Positions 21,307 to 29,737 of a DNA stretch of 30,134 nucleotides are shown here, piece after piece. The notes below the pieces were generated by a model that was not told the origin of the DNA, ran no database searches, and saw only the letters and a program-made list of their open reading frames with translations. A program made the position numbers and the translations under genes. This DNA comes from Haplomitrium mnioides (lineage: Eukaryota; Marchantiophyta; Haplomitriopsida; Calobryales): the NCBI GenBank assembly GCA_049999725.1, contig JBNGIS010039030.1, positions 24,439 to 54,572 on the forward strand, read 5' to 3'. Position 1 is the first letter of the stretch; each line of letters begins with the position of its first letter.

Positions 21307-23088
21307 AAAACATGGTTTTGAGCTAAAAAAAAAGAAGAGAAAATGAGGTTATTTTTTAGAAACAAAAAGTATGTGAGTTTTTAAGCTTCATTTTTTGTCA
21401 TGTTAACAAGGATGATAGAGCAAGAGTTAATTTCATTATGCAAAATCAAATCATATTCCAATTTTTTATGAAAATGTTGGAAATCTTGAAATCGATGAAA
21501 AGTATAAAATTATGGTAAGTTTTCACAAGAAACTTTCATTTATTATTTATGACAACTTGAAGCTAAAAATTTGAAATTCACGTCTAAAGAAACCATTTTG
21601 AAATATGTTTGGTTGCACAATGTCTATGCGTGCATAGACATGGTGCTCTTGAAACTAATTTTTGGGAAAACAAATTACAAAACATGATGAAAATGCCCAA
21701 GCGGACTAGAAGTCAAGGGAATGAGTTTGCAATCGTAGACATAGAAACCAACAAAACAAAACATTGTATGGATTTAGGAGCTCTATTTTCAAGCTCAAGC
21801 AAGAAAGAAGCTTTCATTTGTAGTTGAAAATCCATGCACGAAAAGGTTAAAATGGGCATAAGAAAAGGGTTTATTTTAAATACTACATAATTCATAGAAA
21901 CATATACACAAAGGAGTTATATTCAAAATCAAAAAGGCAGTAGCTAGAGAGATTGAATTAAGAGTATAAACAAGAAACATCTTCAAGTTTTAGACTAGTC
22001 TCTACCAAACAAAGGTTTTGAGTTCTACAAAAGAGTCTTTCACTAGTGTAGAATCTAAGCTCTAACCGGTAGTCTTTGTATGTAGAAGCGTGAGGGTTGT
22101 ATATGAGAAGTAGAACGTGTCGAAGGCTTCAACTTCCACTTCGAAGCCTATGTGCACATGAGAATCCAAGCTCAACATTTGAACACTCCACCCCAATGTG
22201 CGATAGGAATCCGAGCTCACCATCTAAACACTCCACAACAAAGACCATCAAGAACATAGATTTCAGATTCCGTAGGTGAGTTTTTGCACGTACGACGTTT
22301 TGACTTGCAAATCAAAGTCTGTGCACACGTAGGGTTCAAACTTCTACAACCGAAGATATAGACGCTAAAGGCTCTATTTTTTGTAACAAACTCTACGCAT
22401 GCTAAAGATTTCTTTTTCTGATTTGAAATCTAAAAGCAAAATGGGTATAAAGCTCTACATGTGAGTCAAAGTAAACTGAAGGTTTTCAGTTTTACATCAA
22501 AGTCCTTATAAGCAAAAGATAAGTAGTCAATTTGAGCAGATGCTTTAGCAATACAAATAAGCAAGCACTAAAGTTGGAAACAACATACTTACATTTTGGA
22601 TAAGAGAATATTTTACAAACCAAATGAAAATATTAACTAAAGATCTAAGTTTCATTTATAGAGAATAACATTCAACTTCGAACGATTTAAAGTGAAAAGT
22701 TTAAGGTGGCAGATAAATTCAACAAATTCATTCATAACATTCTCAAGTACTTTATAAAATAATAATAATAAATTACAATATAATTGAAAGTACACAATAT
22801 ACAATAAAATTCTTAAATTACTTTAGTCACTCGTCTCGACTTCTTTGGACTTAGCTTCAGAAGATTCATCAAGATTTACTTGATTTGTCTCACTGTTAGT
22901 AATAGTGATTGAGTCTCTTTCAAACATATCAAGAGTGATTGCTTTTTGTCTTTAGTACTCAAATAGATTTTATTTAACAGTAGCTAGAGTGGTCTTCCTG
23001 AATTGGTTTTTTGTGTAACAATAAAATCAAAAGACACAATTGTAATTTGTGTCACATCAAGTACATCAATATATAGCTTGGATTTGTG
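21307..23088. repeat. Tandem array of ~1.85-kb units (right part and array end)
   Basis: This is the continuation of the array beyond the copia insertion: the end of the fourth unit (21307-21779), then a fifth unit from 21780 that matches the others up to about 23088. There the sequence changes from the array consensus to the body of the minus-strand gene at 23100-27164. The fifth unit is therefore truncated (about 1.3 kb), and its exon-like segment sits directly downstream of the rest of that gene. This makes it the likely original from which the array was amplified, or the last one formed. The first five bases, aaaac, are the right target duplication of the copia element. Confidence 0.9.
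21693..21827 (+). CDS. Small conserved ORF, 44 residues (array unit d)
   Basis: Begins MPKRTRSQGNEFAIVD and ends SSSSKKEAFICS. It has the same length and stop as the copies at 3620 and 5484. Seven of ten codon differences from the 3620 copy are silent. It may be the first exon of an unknown gene or a chance conserved frame. Confidence 0.35.
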   Translation: MPKRTRSQGNEFAIVDIETNKTKHCMDLGALFSSSSKKEAFICS

Positions 23089-23105
23089 TTTTCCTTTTGT
23101 TGCTA
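22823..23105 (-). pseudogene. Terminal exon in place, joined to the upstream gene
   Basis: The array-unit exon at the array edge. It reads KSKLYIDVLDVTQITIVSFD, then a small deletion after FIVTQK shifts the frame and stops it. Beyond 23105 the minus-strand gene continues upstream with its PFWVAKV segment, so this is the only copy with the rest of the gene attached. The stop equivalent to those of the other copies is at 22823-22825. Confidence 0.6.
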
Positions 23106-24560
23106 CTATTTTTTTTGGGAATTATTGTCCAAAAAATGCATCCTCAGCCTTACAAACAAACCATTAAAAACGTACTCATTTCGGGTTTGGAGGATCTTCC
23201 TCATCAAATGAGAAAACTTTGAGAACTTTGGCAACCCAAAACGGTCGGCTTTTTGGATCCAGAGATGCAACAACACAAATAAATATTCTAGCTTTCACCT
23301 CATGTAGATTGCCAAATTTATGCCCGTGTTGGGTGTTGTGCAAAAGAGTCCCTTCTTATGGCCTAAGTACTCCATCATAGATTTCCTGACGTGTAGAAAG
23401 TATTTGCTATACTAGAGTATCTTCTTCTGTCTGTTAAGCATCAAGCTAAGAACCTAGACGAACATTTTGAGAATCATTACAAGTGTGTCTATGTGTGTGT
23501 GTTGGTTTAAAAGGTGGAAATGTGAATTCTCCTTTGAGTCATCGTTTTTTGTTTTCAAGAATGTAAGCCGTAATCTCTTGTTGAGAAAGAAAAAAGTCAT
23601 TCCACCATTGAATATCAAAATCTATAAAGAACTTGTAGCAGTTCTCCCTTATTGCAAAGACCACTTTCTCGACATCAACCTCTCTTTCTTCTTTTTGAGA
23701 TCGTTTTATTTCAGAATATGCTTTGAGAGGAATCAACATTGAACTCTTTCTCTGTCCACTTTAGATAGGCACTTGAGTTGACAAATACCATTTGAAGGTA
23801 TCCAAAGTTCATGTATATAAAACTATTTGCTCCAAATCTTTGCCTTAGAATCATACATCTAGAACTTGAAATGATGATTAAAGGTAATATCATGTAGTCT
23901 TTGAGCTAGAGAGGGACGTTGTTGCAAAAACATTTTGAAATCCCAAGTTTCCAACAAAAGAATTACCTCAGGTTTGAGATTATAAGATAATTGTAGCACA
24001 TTGCTAAGACTCATAATAGTAAAAGCTTTGACATGTTTCAAATGTTTCAATAATGGGCTAAATATTTGACTGATTTGATCATGAGTATGACCAACATGAG
24101 AAATCCCACCTTGATTTTTTGGAAAATATTTTTGGCAATAAAGAGGCTAAAATATTCAAAAAAGATGGAATTCTTATTCTCTCATGTTGTGTTGTCCAAC
24201 TGAAGATACAAAGTTAAAGGCAGTGGCCCTTCAAAGTCATATAATATTTTGTTGAACATAGTAACTCTCAAATTAGCATTGCTTCTCAAGTTTCCATATG
24301 TTAAGAAGACCCTTGAAGAAAGAGCATGATTAAAAATTAAAGCACCAACAGCATGCACACCCACCAAATGGTCTTCATTAGTGTTTTTTGGTGATGAAAA
24401 CCAATGTAAAGTAGTAGTTTTCTTCTAATCCATTCCATCAATGACAATTCCCAAGTACTTTTGACCATCGGCATAACATTTTCTTTGATGGTTTGCAAGT
24501 TTTGTTCTTTCTTTTATTTGTTGGTCACGATGAAGAAGCAATTAGCAATTATATTTGACT
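23105..24560 (-). pseudogene. Transposase-like gene, catalytic-core and C-terminal part
   Basis: Decayed coding sequence. In order on the minus strand: DQQIKERTKLANHQRKCYAD, then YLGIVIDGMD (about 24425-24455) followed by TAG where glutamine (IDGMDQ) is expected, KKTTTLHWFS, and NHALSSRVFLTYGN. Next come LYLQLDNTT (about 24190-24210), a TGA, ENKNSIFF, and after a frameshift VGHTHDQISQIFS (about 24058-24096). Then follow FDIQWWNDFF (near 23610) and, in another frame, a C-terminal module LDPKSRPFWVAKVLKV (23215-23262). The series IDGMDQ, QLDN..REN and GHTH..IDQ.FS is one I recall from large uncharacterised eukaryotic protein families (perhaps Pfam DUF7869). The spaced aspartates would suit an RNase H-fold nuclease or transposase, but that is inference. 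Confidence 0.65.
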
Positions 24561-25440
24561 ACATCATCACAAAGCACGAAAGACATAAAAGTTGTTCAGT
24601 AAAACATATGTCGATGTTTCAAACTTCAAAAGACAACCTCAGGCTCTACAAATATTAAAATCAGCTTGAACAAATGTTTGGATTGGGAGAAGTAAAAATT
24701 TATGAATAGATTGAAAACAAAGTTTAGTAAATTTAAATAAAGAAGAGTCTGAATGACATTCACAATAAGTACTTGTGTTTGATTTGAAATGAACAAAAGT
24801 TTTGAAAGGAGAAAAACACGACTTGCTAACAAAAGGTTACAAATTAGAACTTTAATTTCAAAGGCAGCTTGGACTCTTTGTTCACAAAGGATTAGAAAAA
24901 CCAAAATAGATCCTATAGGCACATAGTATAAATGGAGACAAAATTTGATCGTATACGCAATTAGGATCAAAAGCAACAACAACAATATACTGGCTTACTT
25001 TGACTATTGTTGCGATTGGTTTTGAAAGAAACAAGAGCAAAACCTATGGGCGCACAGAACTTGCAAACCAAAAAAACGATTCTTACTATTTGTTTATCTA
25101 ACAAAAGGCACTTTATTCAAAGCAACAAAATCTAAAATTGTTGCAAGACTAAGGTCACTACCAAAAATTGAATACATATCCTCACTTTATTTGACTATAG
25201 ACAAGGTTTGGATTCAAACTAAAAACAACATACCCTATGCAAGCATAGACTCTCTTCTCACAACTCAAGTTGCAAAGAATTATTCGACTCAAATCTTGTT
25301 TGTTGAACAACTTAACAAAACAAATATCTTTTGGCACTAAGTTGAGAAAACATAGCATCTCTAGAAGTAGGCTTTGAGTTTCAAAAAAAGAAAACCATGG
25401 ATTAACCAAAGGTTTTAAAAGAGAAGAATTTTATTACCTT
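24560..25440 (-). other. Probable intron of the transposase-like gene
   Basis: Between the cysteine-rich segment (ends near 25445, with donor-like AAG|GTAATA at about 25439) and the DQQIKER segment (starts near 24560). The region is AT-rich with only hydrophobic, low-complexity frames. It contains the inverted motif ctatgcaagcatag at 25235-25248 and weaker forms near 24911 and 25040. Exact splice sites are uncertain. Confidence 0.45.
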
Positions 25441-26760
25441 AGCCAGACTCTAAGATGGATTTTTCTCACAATGACTTTATTTCTTTACATGTTTCACAAA
25501 CAACAAATCTATTGTGTTTTGGAATTTTTACATTTGGAAAATGAGTTCTTTGATGTTTTGTAAAATCTAAAAAACTAATAATACAATTGGTATCGTTCTT
25601 TTTCAAAAACGTTGTGTAGTAGTCATAAACTTCCAATTTTGTAAAATTATCGGGCAAGTTATAAACTTTGTGAGTAGACATTCTCTTGTAGAGTCCCTGG
25701 AAAAAAAATTCCATCTACTCACACATAATACTTTCTTAGCAAATAATTCTCTTTTTCTAAAAATGCCTCTAGGATCTATGTTTTTAAGATTTTGAATTCT
25801 TTGGATTATGTAATTCTCTATTGATAATATTAATTTGAAAGCTCTTCTACAGACAATAGTATTGCAAGGTAGAGTAAACCGATTGTCAACATCAAAGTCT
25901 TTTCTTGGTATTCCCCACTGCAATCTAATATCTCAATTCTTCATGCTTTGTCGAAAATACGTTTCTCTTACAGTTTCCAAAAAAATTGTCTTACACAACG
26001 ATAAGCAATTATTTTGACAACATGAAATTCTCTTCAATTTGAAAAATGATATTGGATCGAGCTTCTTCTTTACAAAGCCCTCGCTATGCTAGACTTTTTG
26101 CAAAGAATTTTCACGTAAGGTGTTTACTCGTTTGGGTTTTGGCCCAAACAAAGAATTCTTATATTGTGCTTGTCAACTTGGTCTATAAGAAAATTTAGCC
26201 ATTAGAGATAATTCATAGTCTTGAAAATCTTGATTATCATTGTAAACATTGTTTGCTCTTTCGCAACAAGTTTTCAAAGTATAAGGTCCTCTTTAAGGAT
26301 TGGAAGAACTACACTATGTTGAAATAGAATCTTCATCAACATCTTGAACATTAGGAAATGTTTTTGATAACATACTCAATGCCATTGGAGATAACTCCAA
26401 CGAAATATTGATTGATTGAGATTCTTTGCTAGAATCATTTCCCAAACTATCGTATGAAGATTCCTCCAAAAGATTTCTGTTTGTTTAAGATTTTCCAATC
26501 TCATTGCGAGGTCTAACTTGAATTGAAGTCACTCATTGTTTGAGTGGTGCTATCAAAGACATCAATTCATGTCCAAAATTGAAATCGTCCACTAATTCTA
26601 TACATTTTTTGTTTTGGACAAACATATTTTGATCTTGAATTTTGAGGTCTCTTTTAGATGAAGACAAAGAAAGGTCCATAACCATCTAGAAGTTTTGAGT
26701 TAAACGTCTTTCTGTTGATTTGTTGGAGTAGTCAAAAGAAAGATTCAACTTCGACCGCTT
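25440..26760 (-). pseudogene. Transposase-like gene, N-terminal and cysteine-motif part
   Basis: One reading frame continues from the minisatellite-coded segment to about 25690 with seven or eight stops. Recognisable pieces include DDFNFGHELMSLIAPLKQ, DSSKESQSINISLELSPMAL, DYELSLMAKFSYRP, IPRKDFDVDNRFTLPCN and IDPRGIFRKRELFAKKV. A run of eight T shifts the frame near 25710. The next frame gives STHKVYNLPDNFTKLEVYDY and HFPNVKIPKHNRFVVCETC. The last piece, FP-V-IPK-RF--C--C, is a cysteine-pair motif that in the recalled family precedes the IDGMD core. Function unknown; possibly metal or DNA binding. Confidence 0.6.
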
Positions 26761-26766
26761 GATCGA

Positions 26767-26946
26767 CAACAAAGATCTTGTGTGTGCAGAAGGTTGTGCC
26801 TTCAATCTTAGACAAGTAATAGGTTCCCTCTTTGATCCTTTGCAAGCAAGTTGTTTACTCTTAAATCCTATGCATGCATTGGGTTCACTCTTTGACTCTA
26901 TGCCCGCATAAGGTTCAATCCTTAATCCTAGACGCGCATAGGGTTC
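26767..26946 (-). repeat. In-frame 30-bp minisatellite (six units)
   Basis: Six consecutive 30-bp units encode decapeptides: EPYARLGLRI, EPYAGIESKS, EPNACIGFKS, KQLACKGSKR, EPITCLRLKA, QPSAHTRSLL. The DNA of each unit contains a version of the ctatgc..gcatag motif (for example around 26867-26882, 26899-26912 and 26929-26942). The unit length divisible by three keeps the frame open across the array. Confidence 0.85.
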
Positions 26947-27164
26947 ACCTTCTCGATCTTCCAAAGCAAAGTTATTTGATTCAATAGAACCCATCTTTTC
27001 CCTAATATACTTGCCATCATTCTTGATGTTGTTGGTAGTCTATCGCTCACCTCCAAAGAATTGTGGTTTGACCAAATCTCTAGCTACTAGTCAAAAGTAA
27101 CACTTTTCTGTGAACATGAATCTTGGAATTCTAACCTCTTCTTGCCTTTAAAAACTCCAGCCAT
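26947..27164 (-). pseudogene. Possible 5' end of the transposase-like gene
   Basis: ATG at 27164 in the context tcaATGGct begins MAGVFKGKKRLEFQDSCSQK, a plausible start. After TFD two stops follow, and the main frame (from M at 26994, GSIESNNFALEDREG) is shifted by two bases. Either a short intron or decay lies between. A TATA-like site stands upstream at 27340-27348. Confidence 0.4.
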
Positions 27165-27420
27165 TGATAAATCTTACTAAGAATCAACTATTTGAAGAAA
27201 CTATTTTAACAAATATTGTCAACCTTTTATGGTCTACTTAAAATAAGTGTTTTTCAAGAAACTTTTACAAAATGACAAAATTGTAAACTTTTTGTGAAGA
27301 AAATGAAAAAAAGAAATAAAAAATATGAAAATAAATGATGCTTTATATACTGACCTTTTTTACACCACGCAAACCTGCGTATCAAGAGCTCCGTGAATCA
27401 TTTTTTGGCAGGAAAAGGTA
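27165..27420. promoter_or_regulatory. Candidate divergent promoter between two genes
   Basis: Intergenic spacer between a leftward and a rightward gene. A TATATAAAG box lies on the minus strand at 27340-27348, about 175 bp before the minus-strand ATG. To its right the plus strand has an ATG near 27338 and a donor-like AAAAG|GTATTT at about 27420, which might be a first exon of the rightward gene. No initiator or other element is certain. Confidence 0.35.
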
Positions 27421-27448
27421 TTTTTTTGAAATTTAGGTACAAAAGAAA

Positions 27449-27477
27449 CGACAATGGAAAGTTTCTTTCCATTGTCG
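27449..27477. other. Perfect hairpin, 13-bp stem and 3-base loop
   Basis: cgacaatggaaag at 27449-27461, loop ttt, and ctttccattgtcg at 27465-27477, fully complementary. It lies in the non-coding stretch at the start of the rightward gene, probably in its first intron. Role unknown. Confidence 0.85.
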
Positions 27478-27613
27478 CGAGTTCACTTTCTAGTTTTTGT
27501 TTTCCTGTCATTGTTTTTTTTTTTTTTTGCATTTTCTTGGTATTTTGTCATTTTCATCCATTCATTTTTTGTGAACTTTTGTTCCTAAGGTTTTTTATCT
27601 TAAATTCTACTAG

Positions 27614-27990
27614 CTTTTACTTTCGGAAAAAGGGCATCACATGTCAATGTTTCCAAACCTACTCAACCAAAGGCTTATAGGTATTTGGATATTCTCAAAG
27701 TTCTAAAGCAAGAAAAACTAGACTCGGAATGGCTACTTAATTGTGGATCAATGAAAGACATTGATCAACACCTTTACCTTTTTGTTGGTGAAGGTGAAAA
27801 ATATAACCTAGGCTTTTTGGTTCAAATCACCATGATTAAAGAAAGGCAACGAGCTAACATCAGGCTGCTTGTGCGGTCACCGGATAACGTTACCCTTTAC
27901 AAGGCCTCTTGCAAACAACATTGGTGTTCGGAGATGAACCCAAGGGACATCTTCAACAAGAGATTACAGTCGGCTAAGAACAAAGGCAAG
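27614..27990 (+). pseudogene. Rightward gene, exon with FGKRASHV...NKGK
   Basis: An open frame from a possible acceptor (ctactag, ending 27613) to a donor at 27990. Pieces include FGKRASHVNVSKPTQPKAYR, LDILKVLKQEKLDSEWLLNC, HLYLFVGEGEKYNLGF, NIRLLVRSPDNVTLYKASC and MNPRDIFNKRLQSAKNKGK. There is no ATG near the start, so at least one upstream exon is needed. I do not recognise a domain. The frame joins perfectly (phase 0) to the next exon at 28233, which supports real gene structure rather than a chance ORF. Confidence 0.6.
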
Positions 27991-28232
27991 GTAACATCTA
28001 AAAAGTATTTTTCATTTGTTTTCTTTTTCTAATGACTCAAAACTCAATGCGCGCATGGGCTCTTGAGTCCATGCGTGCATGGACACCCTAGTCCATGCGT
28101 GCATGGACACCCTAGTCCATGCGCGCATAGACTTCCTAGTCTTTTTTAACTTAGACTGAATGTTTAGTATATTGTTACTCTTTATTGCACTTGGAGATTT
28201 TTTGTTTAACATGTTTGATCATTTTTTTTTAG
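27991..28232 (+). other. 242-bp intron with a 24-bp minisatellite
   Basis: Begins GTAACA after AAG and ends in a T-rich tract and AG (ttttttttag). It joins two open frames in phase 0. The central part is the minisatellite at 28043-28138. Confidence 0.65.
28043..28138. repeat. 24-bp minisatellite of near-palindromes (four units)
   Basis: Units start at 28043, 28067, 28091 and 28115. The two central ones contain gtccatgc-gt-gcatggac, 8-bp inverted arms around two bases. The outer units carry the gcgcgcat form. Alternating purine and pyrimidine runs such as tgcgtgca are frequent. Confidence 0.92.
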
Positions 28233-28565
28233 CTCACTCAATATTTGGCAGATTTTGTTGATGCCTACTTGGACGTGAAGCTCATCGAACGAGACTTCAT
28301 CAAGATGGCTACCAACATCAAACTGCTGAAGCCCAAGTAGGGAGTCCACATTGCACAATTAGTACCACATCCAAGTGCAACAACAATGTCAGCATCAACA
28401 ACATGACCTTCATTTGCAAAAAAAAAAAAAAAAAGGCAGAGGAGCCACTCGAGGCTCCAAAAAAGAAGAAACTGGCCGTCCCAAACAAGAAGCCTAATCC
28501 AACACCAATTATTGAGGATGAGCTTGCACCCTCCTCCTCTCTCTCAAGGTCATCTTCTGCGGTGG
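28233..28565 (+). pseudogene. Rightward gene, second exon with NLS-like tract
   Basis: Continues the frame with LTQYLADFVDAYLDVKLIER and MATNIKLLKPK, then TAG at 28338-28340. The same frame goes on as GVHIAQLVPHPSATTMSAST, a TGA, then a poly-lysine stretch encoded by a run of 17 or so A, EAPKKKKLAVPNKKPNPTP, IIEDELAPSSSLSRSSSAV. PKKKKL is like a classical nuclear localisation signal. The composition suggests a flexible charged linker. The frame is then interrupted by a solo LTR (28566-29109) and resumes at 29110-29114 onward as APSFSTLSNSKEEAESS. Confidence 0.55.
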
Positions 28566-29114
28566 TGTAACGGTCACTAACTTTAGTAAGCACAAACTAA
28601 AAATGGAGACAACTAGATCTAGAAAGCTATCACTAAGTTAGAGTGTTAAAAAGCGAGTGCTATTATAGAGAGAGTGACACGTGGCAAGAGGAGAGAAAGT
28701 CAATGAATTAAAGTAAAGGAAAGGCTACTTTAGAAGAGGATAAGGACACGTGGCAAGCGGAGGATTAAAGCAAATAGAAGGTTCTAAGATAAGGACACGT
28801 GGCAGAAGAAGAACTAAAGAGAAATGGAAGGTTCTAAGATAAGGACACGTGGCAGAAGGAGAATAAAAGTAAAGGGTGGTCCAATCAATGAAAGAGGAAG
28901 AAAAGGGTGGTCCAATTAGAGGAGGATAGAAAAGGAACCAATGGGGTTTCGCCACCTATGTAAGCAAAGTACTTCTAAGTTAGTATATAAAGAAGGGAGA
29001 GTGCCTTGTTGGGCATCTCTTACCTTGTGGGTTCTTGAAGTCCTTTATGCGCTACTCTTGTATGTGTTTGTGCTAATTTTGGTGTGTGATGTATGTGTGT
29101 AGTGTTACAGGTGG
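28561..29114 (+). mobile_element. Solo LTR of the gypsy family, in the gene
   Basis: The LTR proper is 28566-29109 (544 bp, tgtaacgg to gtgttaca), flanked by exact 5-bp duplications ggtgg at 28561-28565 and 29110-29114. Its start (tgtaac-ggtcactaacttt) and end match the minus-strand sequence of the 561-bp gypsy LTRs at 10115 and 15746, in opposite orientation, at lower identity. It lacks any internal region, so unequal LTR recombination removed the rest. It contains four G-box sites and a TATA box at 28984-28990. Confidence 0.93.
28676..28853 (+). promoter_or_regulatory. Array of four G-box/ABRE sites in LTR U3
   Basis: gacacgtggc occurs exactly at 28676-28685, 28745-28754, 28794-28803 and 28844-28853. 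The last three are about 50 bp apart within a repeated segment containing gaaggttctaagataag. CACGTGGC is the core bound by plant bZIP factors of the ABA and stress response. The TATA box follows about 130 bp downstream. Confidence 0.8.
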
Positions 29115-29640
29115 CCCCTTCATTTTCAACTCTAAGCAACTCAAAGGAGGAAGCAGAGTCGAGCCTATGCAGGCTCTAACATCAAGATCAAAAAGGAAAT
29201 CACACAAGGGCTACAAACCTTTCAGAAACGTGAGCAAGTGGACCCTCGGACAGTGTTTGAGGAGGATAAGAATAAAATTCGAGAGTCTGCAATCTAGTGG
29301 TGTAGAGTCCGAGAGAAAACCATTACAACTTGGCTAGCGACTTTGAACCTTCCAAAGCTTGGAATGTACAACTGGAGGTCATTCTATATTAGGAGTTTGA
29401 ATGAAGACTTTGTTGAGCTTCTGGTGTAAAGAATGCTCACCAATAAATATGCACGTTATTTTTTCATTGTTGTCATTGACCCGAAGTCCAAGTTAAAGGA
29501 TAAGTCAGAGTTTGATATGAGGAACCTTGACAAATATCGGTACAAGATTGCATGAGGCAATCATAGTGTTGCCGCATTGCAGCTTTTAAGCACCAAATAT
29601 GGAGTGAAGAATCTAATGTTGTCGCTCTGCGACTGTCATT
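29115..29640 (+). pseudogene. Rightward gene, segment with ParB-like GNHS motif
   Basis: After a frameshift near 29175 the frame reads NIKIKKEITQGLQTFQKREQ, VDPRTVFEEDKNKIRESAI, stop (29295), VREKTITTWLATLNLPKLG, MYNWRSFYIRSLNEDFVELL, stop (29427), RMLTNKYARYFFIVVIDP, FDMRNLDKYRYKIA, stop (29553), GNHSVAALQLLSTKYG. The arrangement 'IRSLN-D-V-LL--M', 'FFIVVIDP' and 'Y-Y-I-(G)GNHS--A-Q-L' resembles the ParB/sulfiredoxin-type nucleotide-binding fold, in which GxxR or GNH-type loops bind nucleotide. The match is by eye only. A donor near 29660 might start an intron that holds the next minisatellite. Confidence 0.5.
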
Positions 29641-29737
29641 GTTCTATTCTAGTTTTGAGAAGTTGTTGGCAAATGTTTTTTATTTTTTCAATTTTGTTTC
29701 CATATTTGTCTTTATTTTGCTTTTAAATGTTTTAGAC

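Noticed and set aside
24626-24985. Hydrophobic minus-strand ORF resembling a membrane protein
   Set aside because: It lies in the probable intron of the leftward gene, is made of AT-rich codons, and has no conserved copy.
27393-27680. Plus-strand ORF with an apparent signal-peptide-like stretch
   Set aside because: The hydrophobic part comes from T-rich intronic sequence with a hairpin. It is in another frame than the exon that follows.
28318-28593. Minus-strand Gly/Ser/Phe-rich ORF
   Set aside because: It is the reverse of the lysine-rich and serine-rich coding stretch and its poly-A run. The plus frame continues across an intron and the solo LTR.
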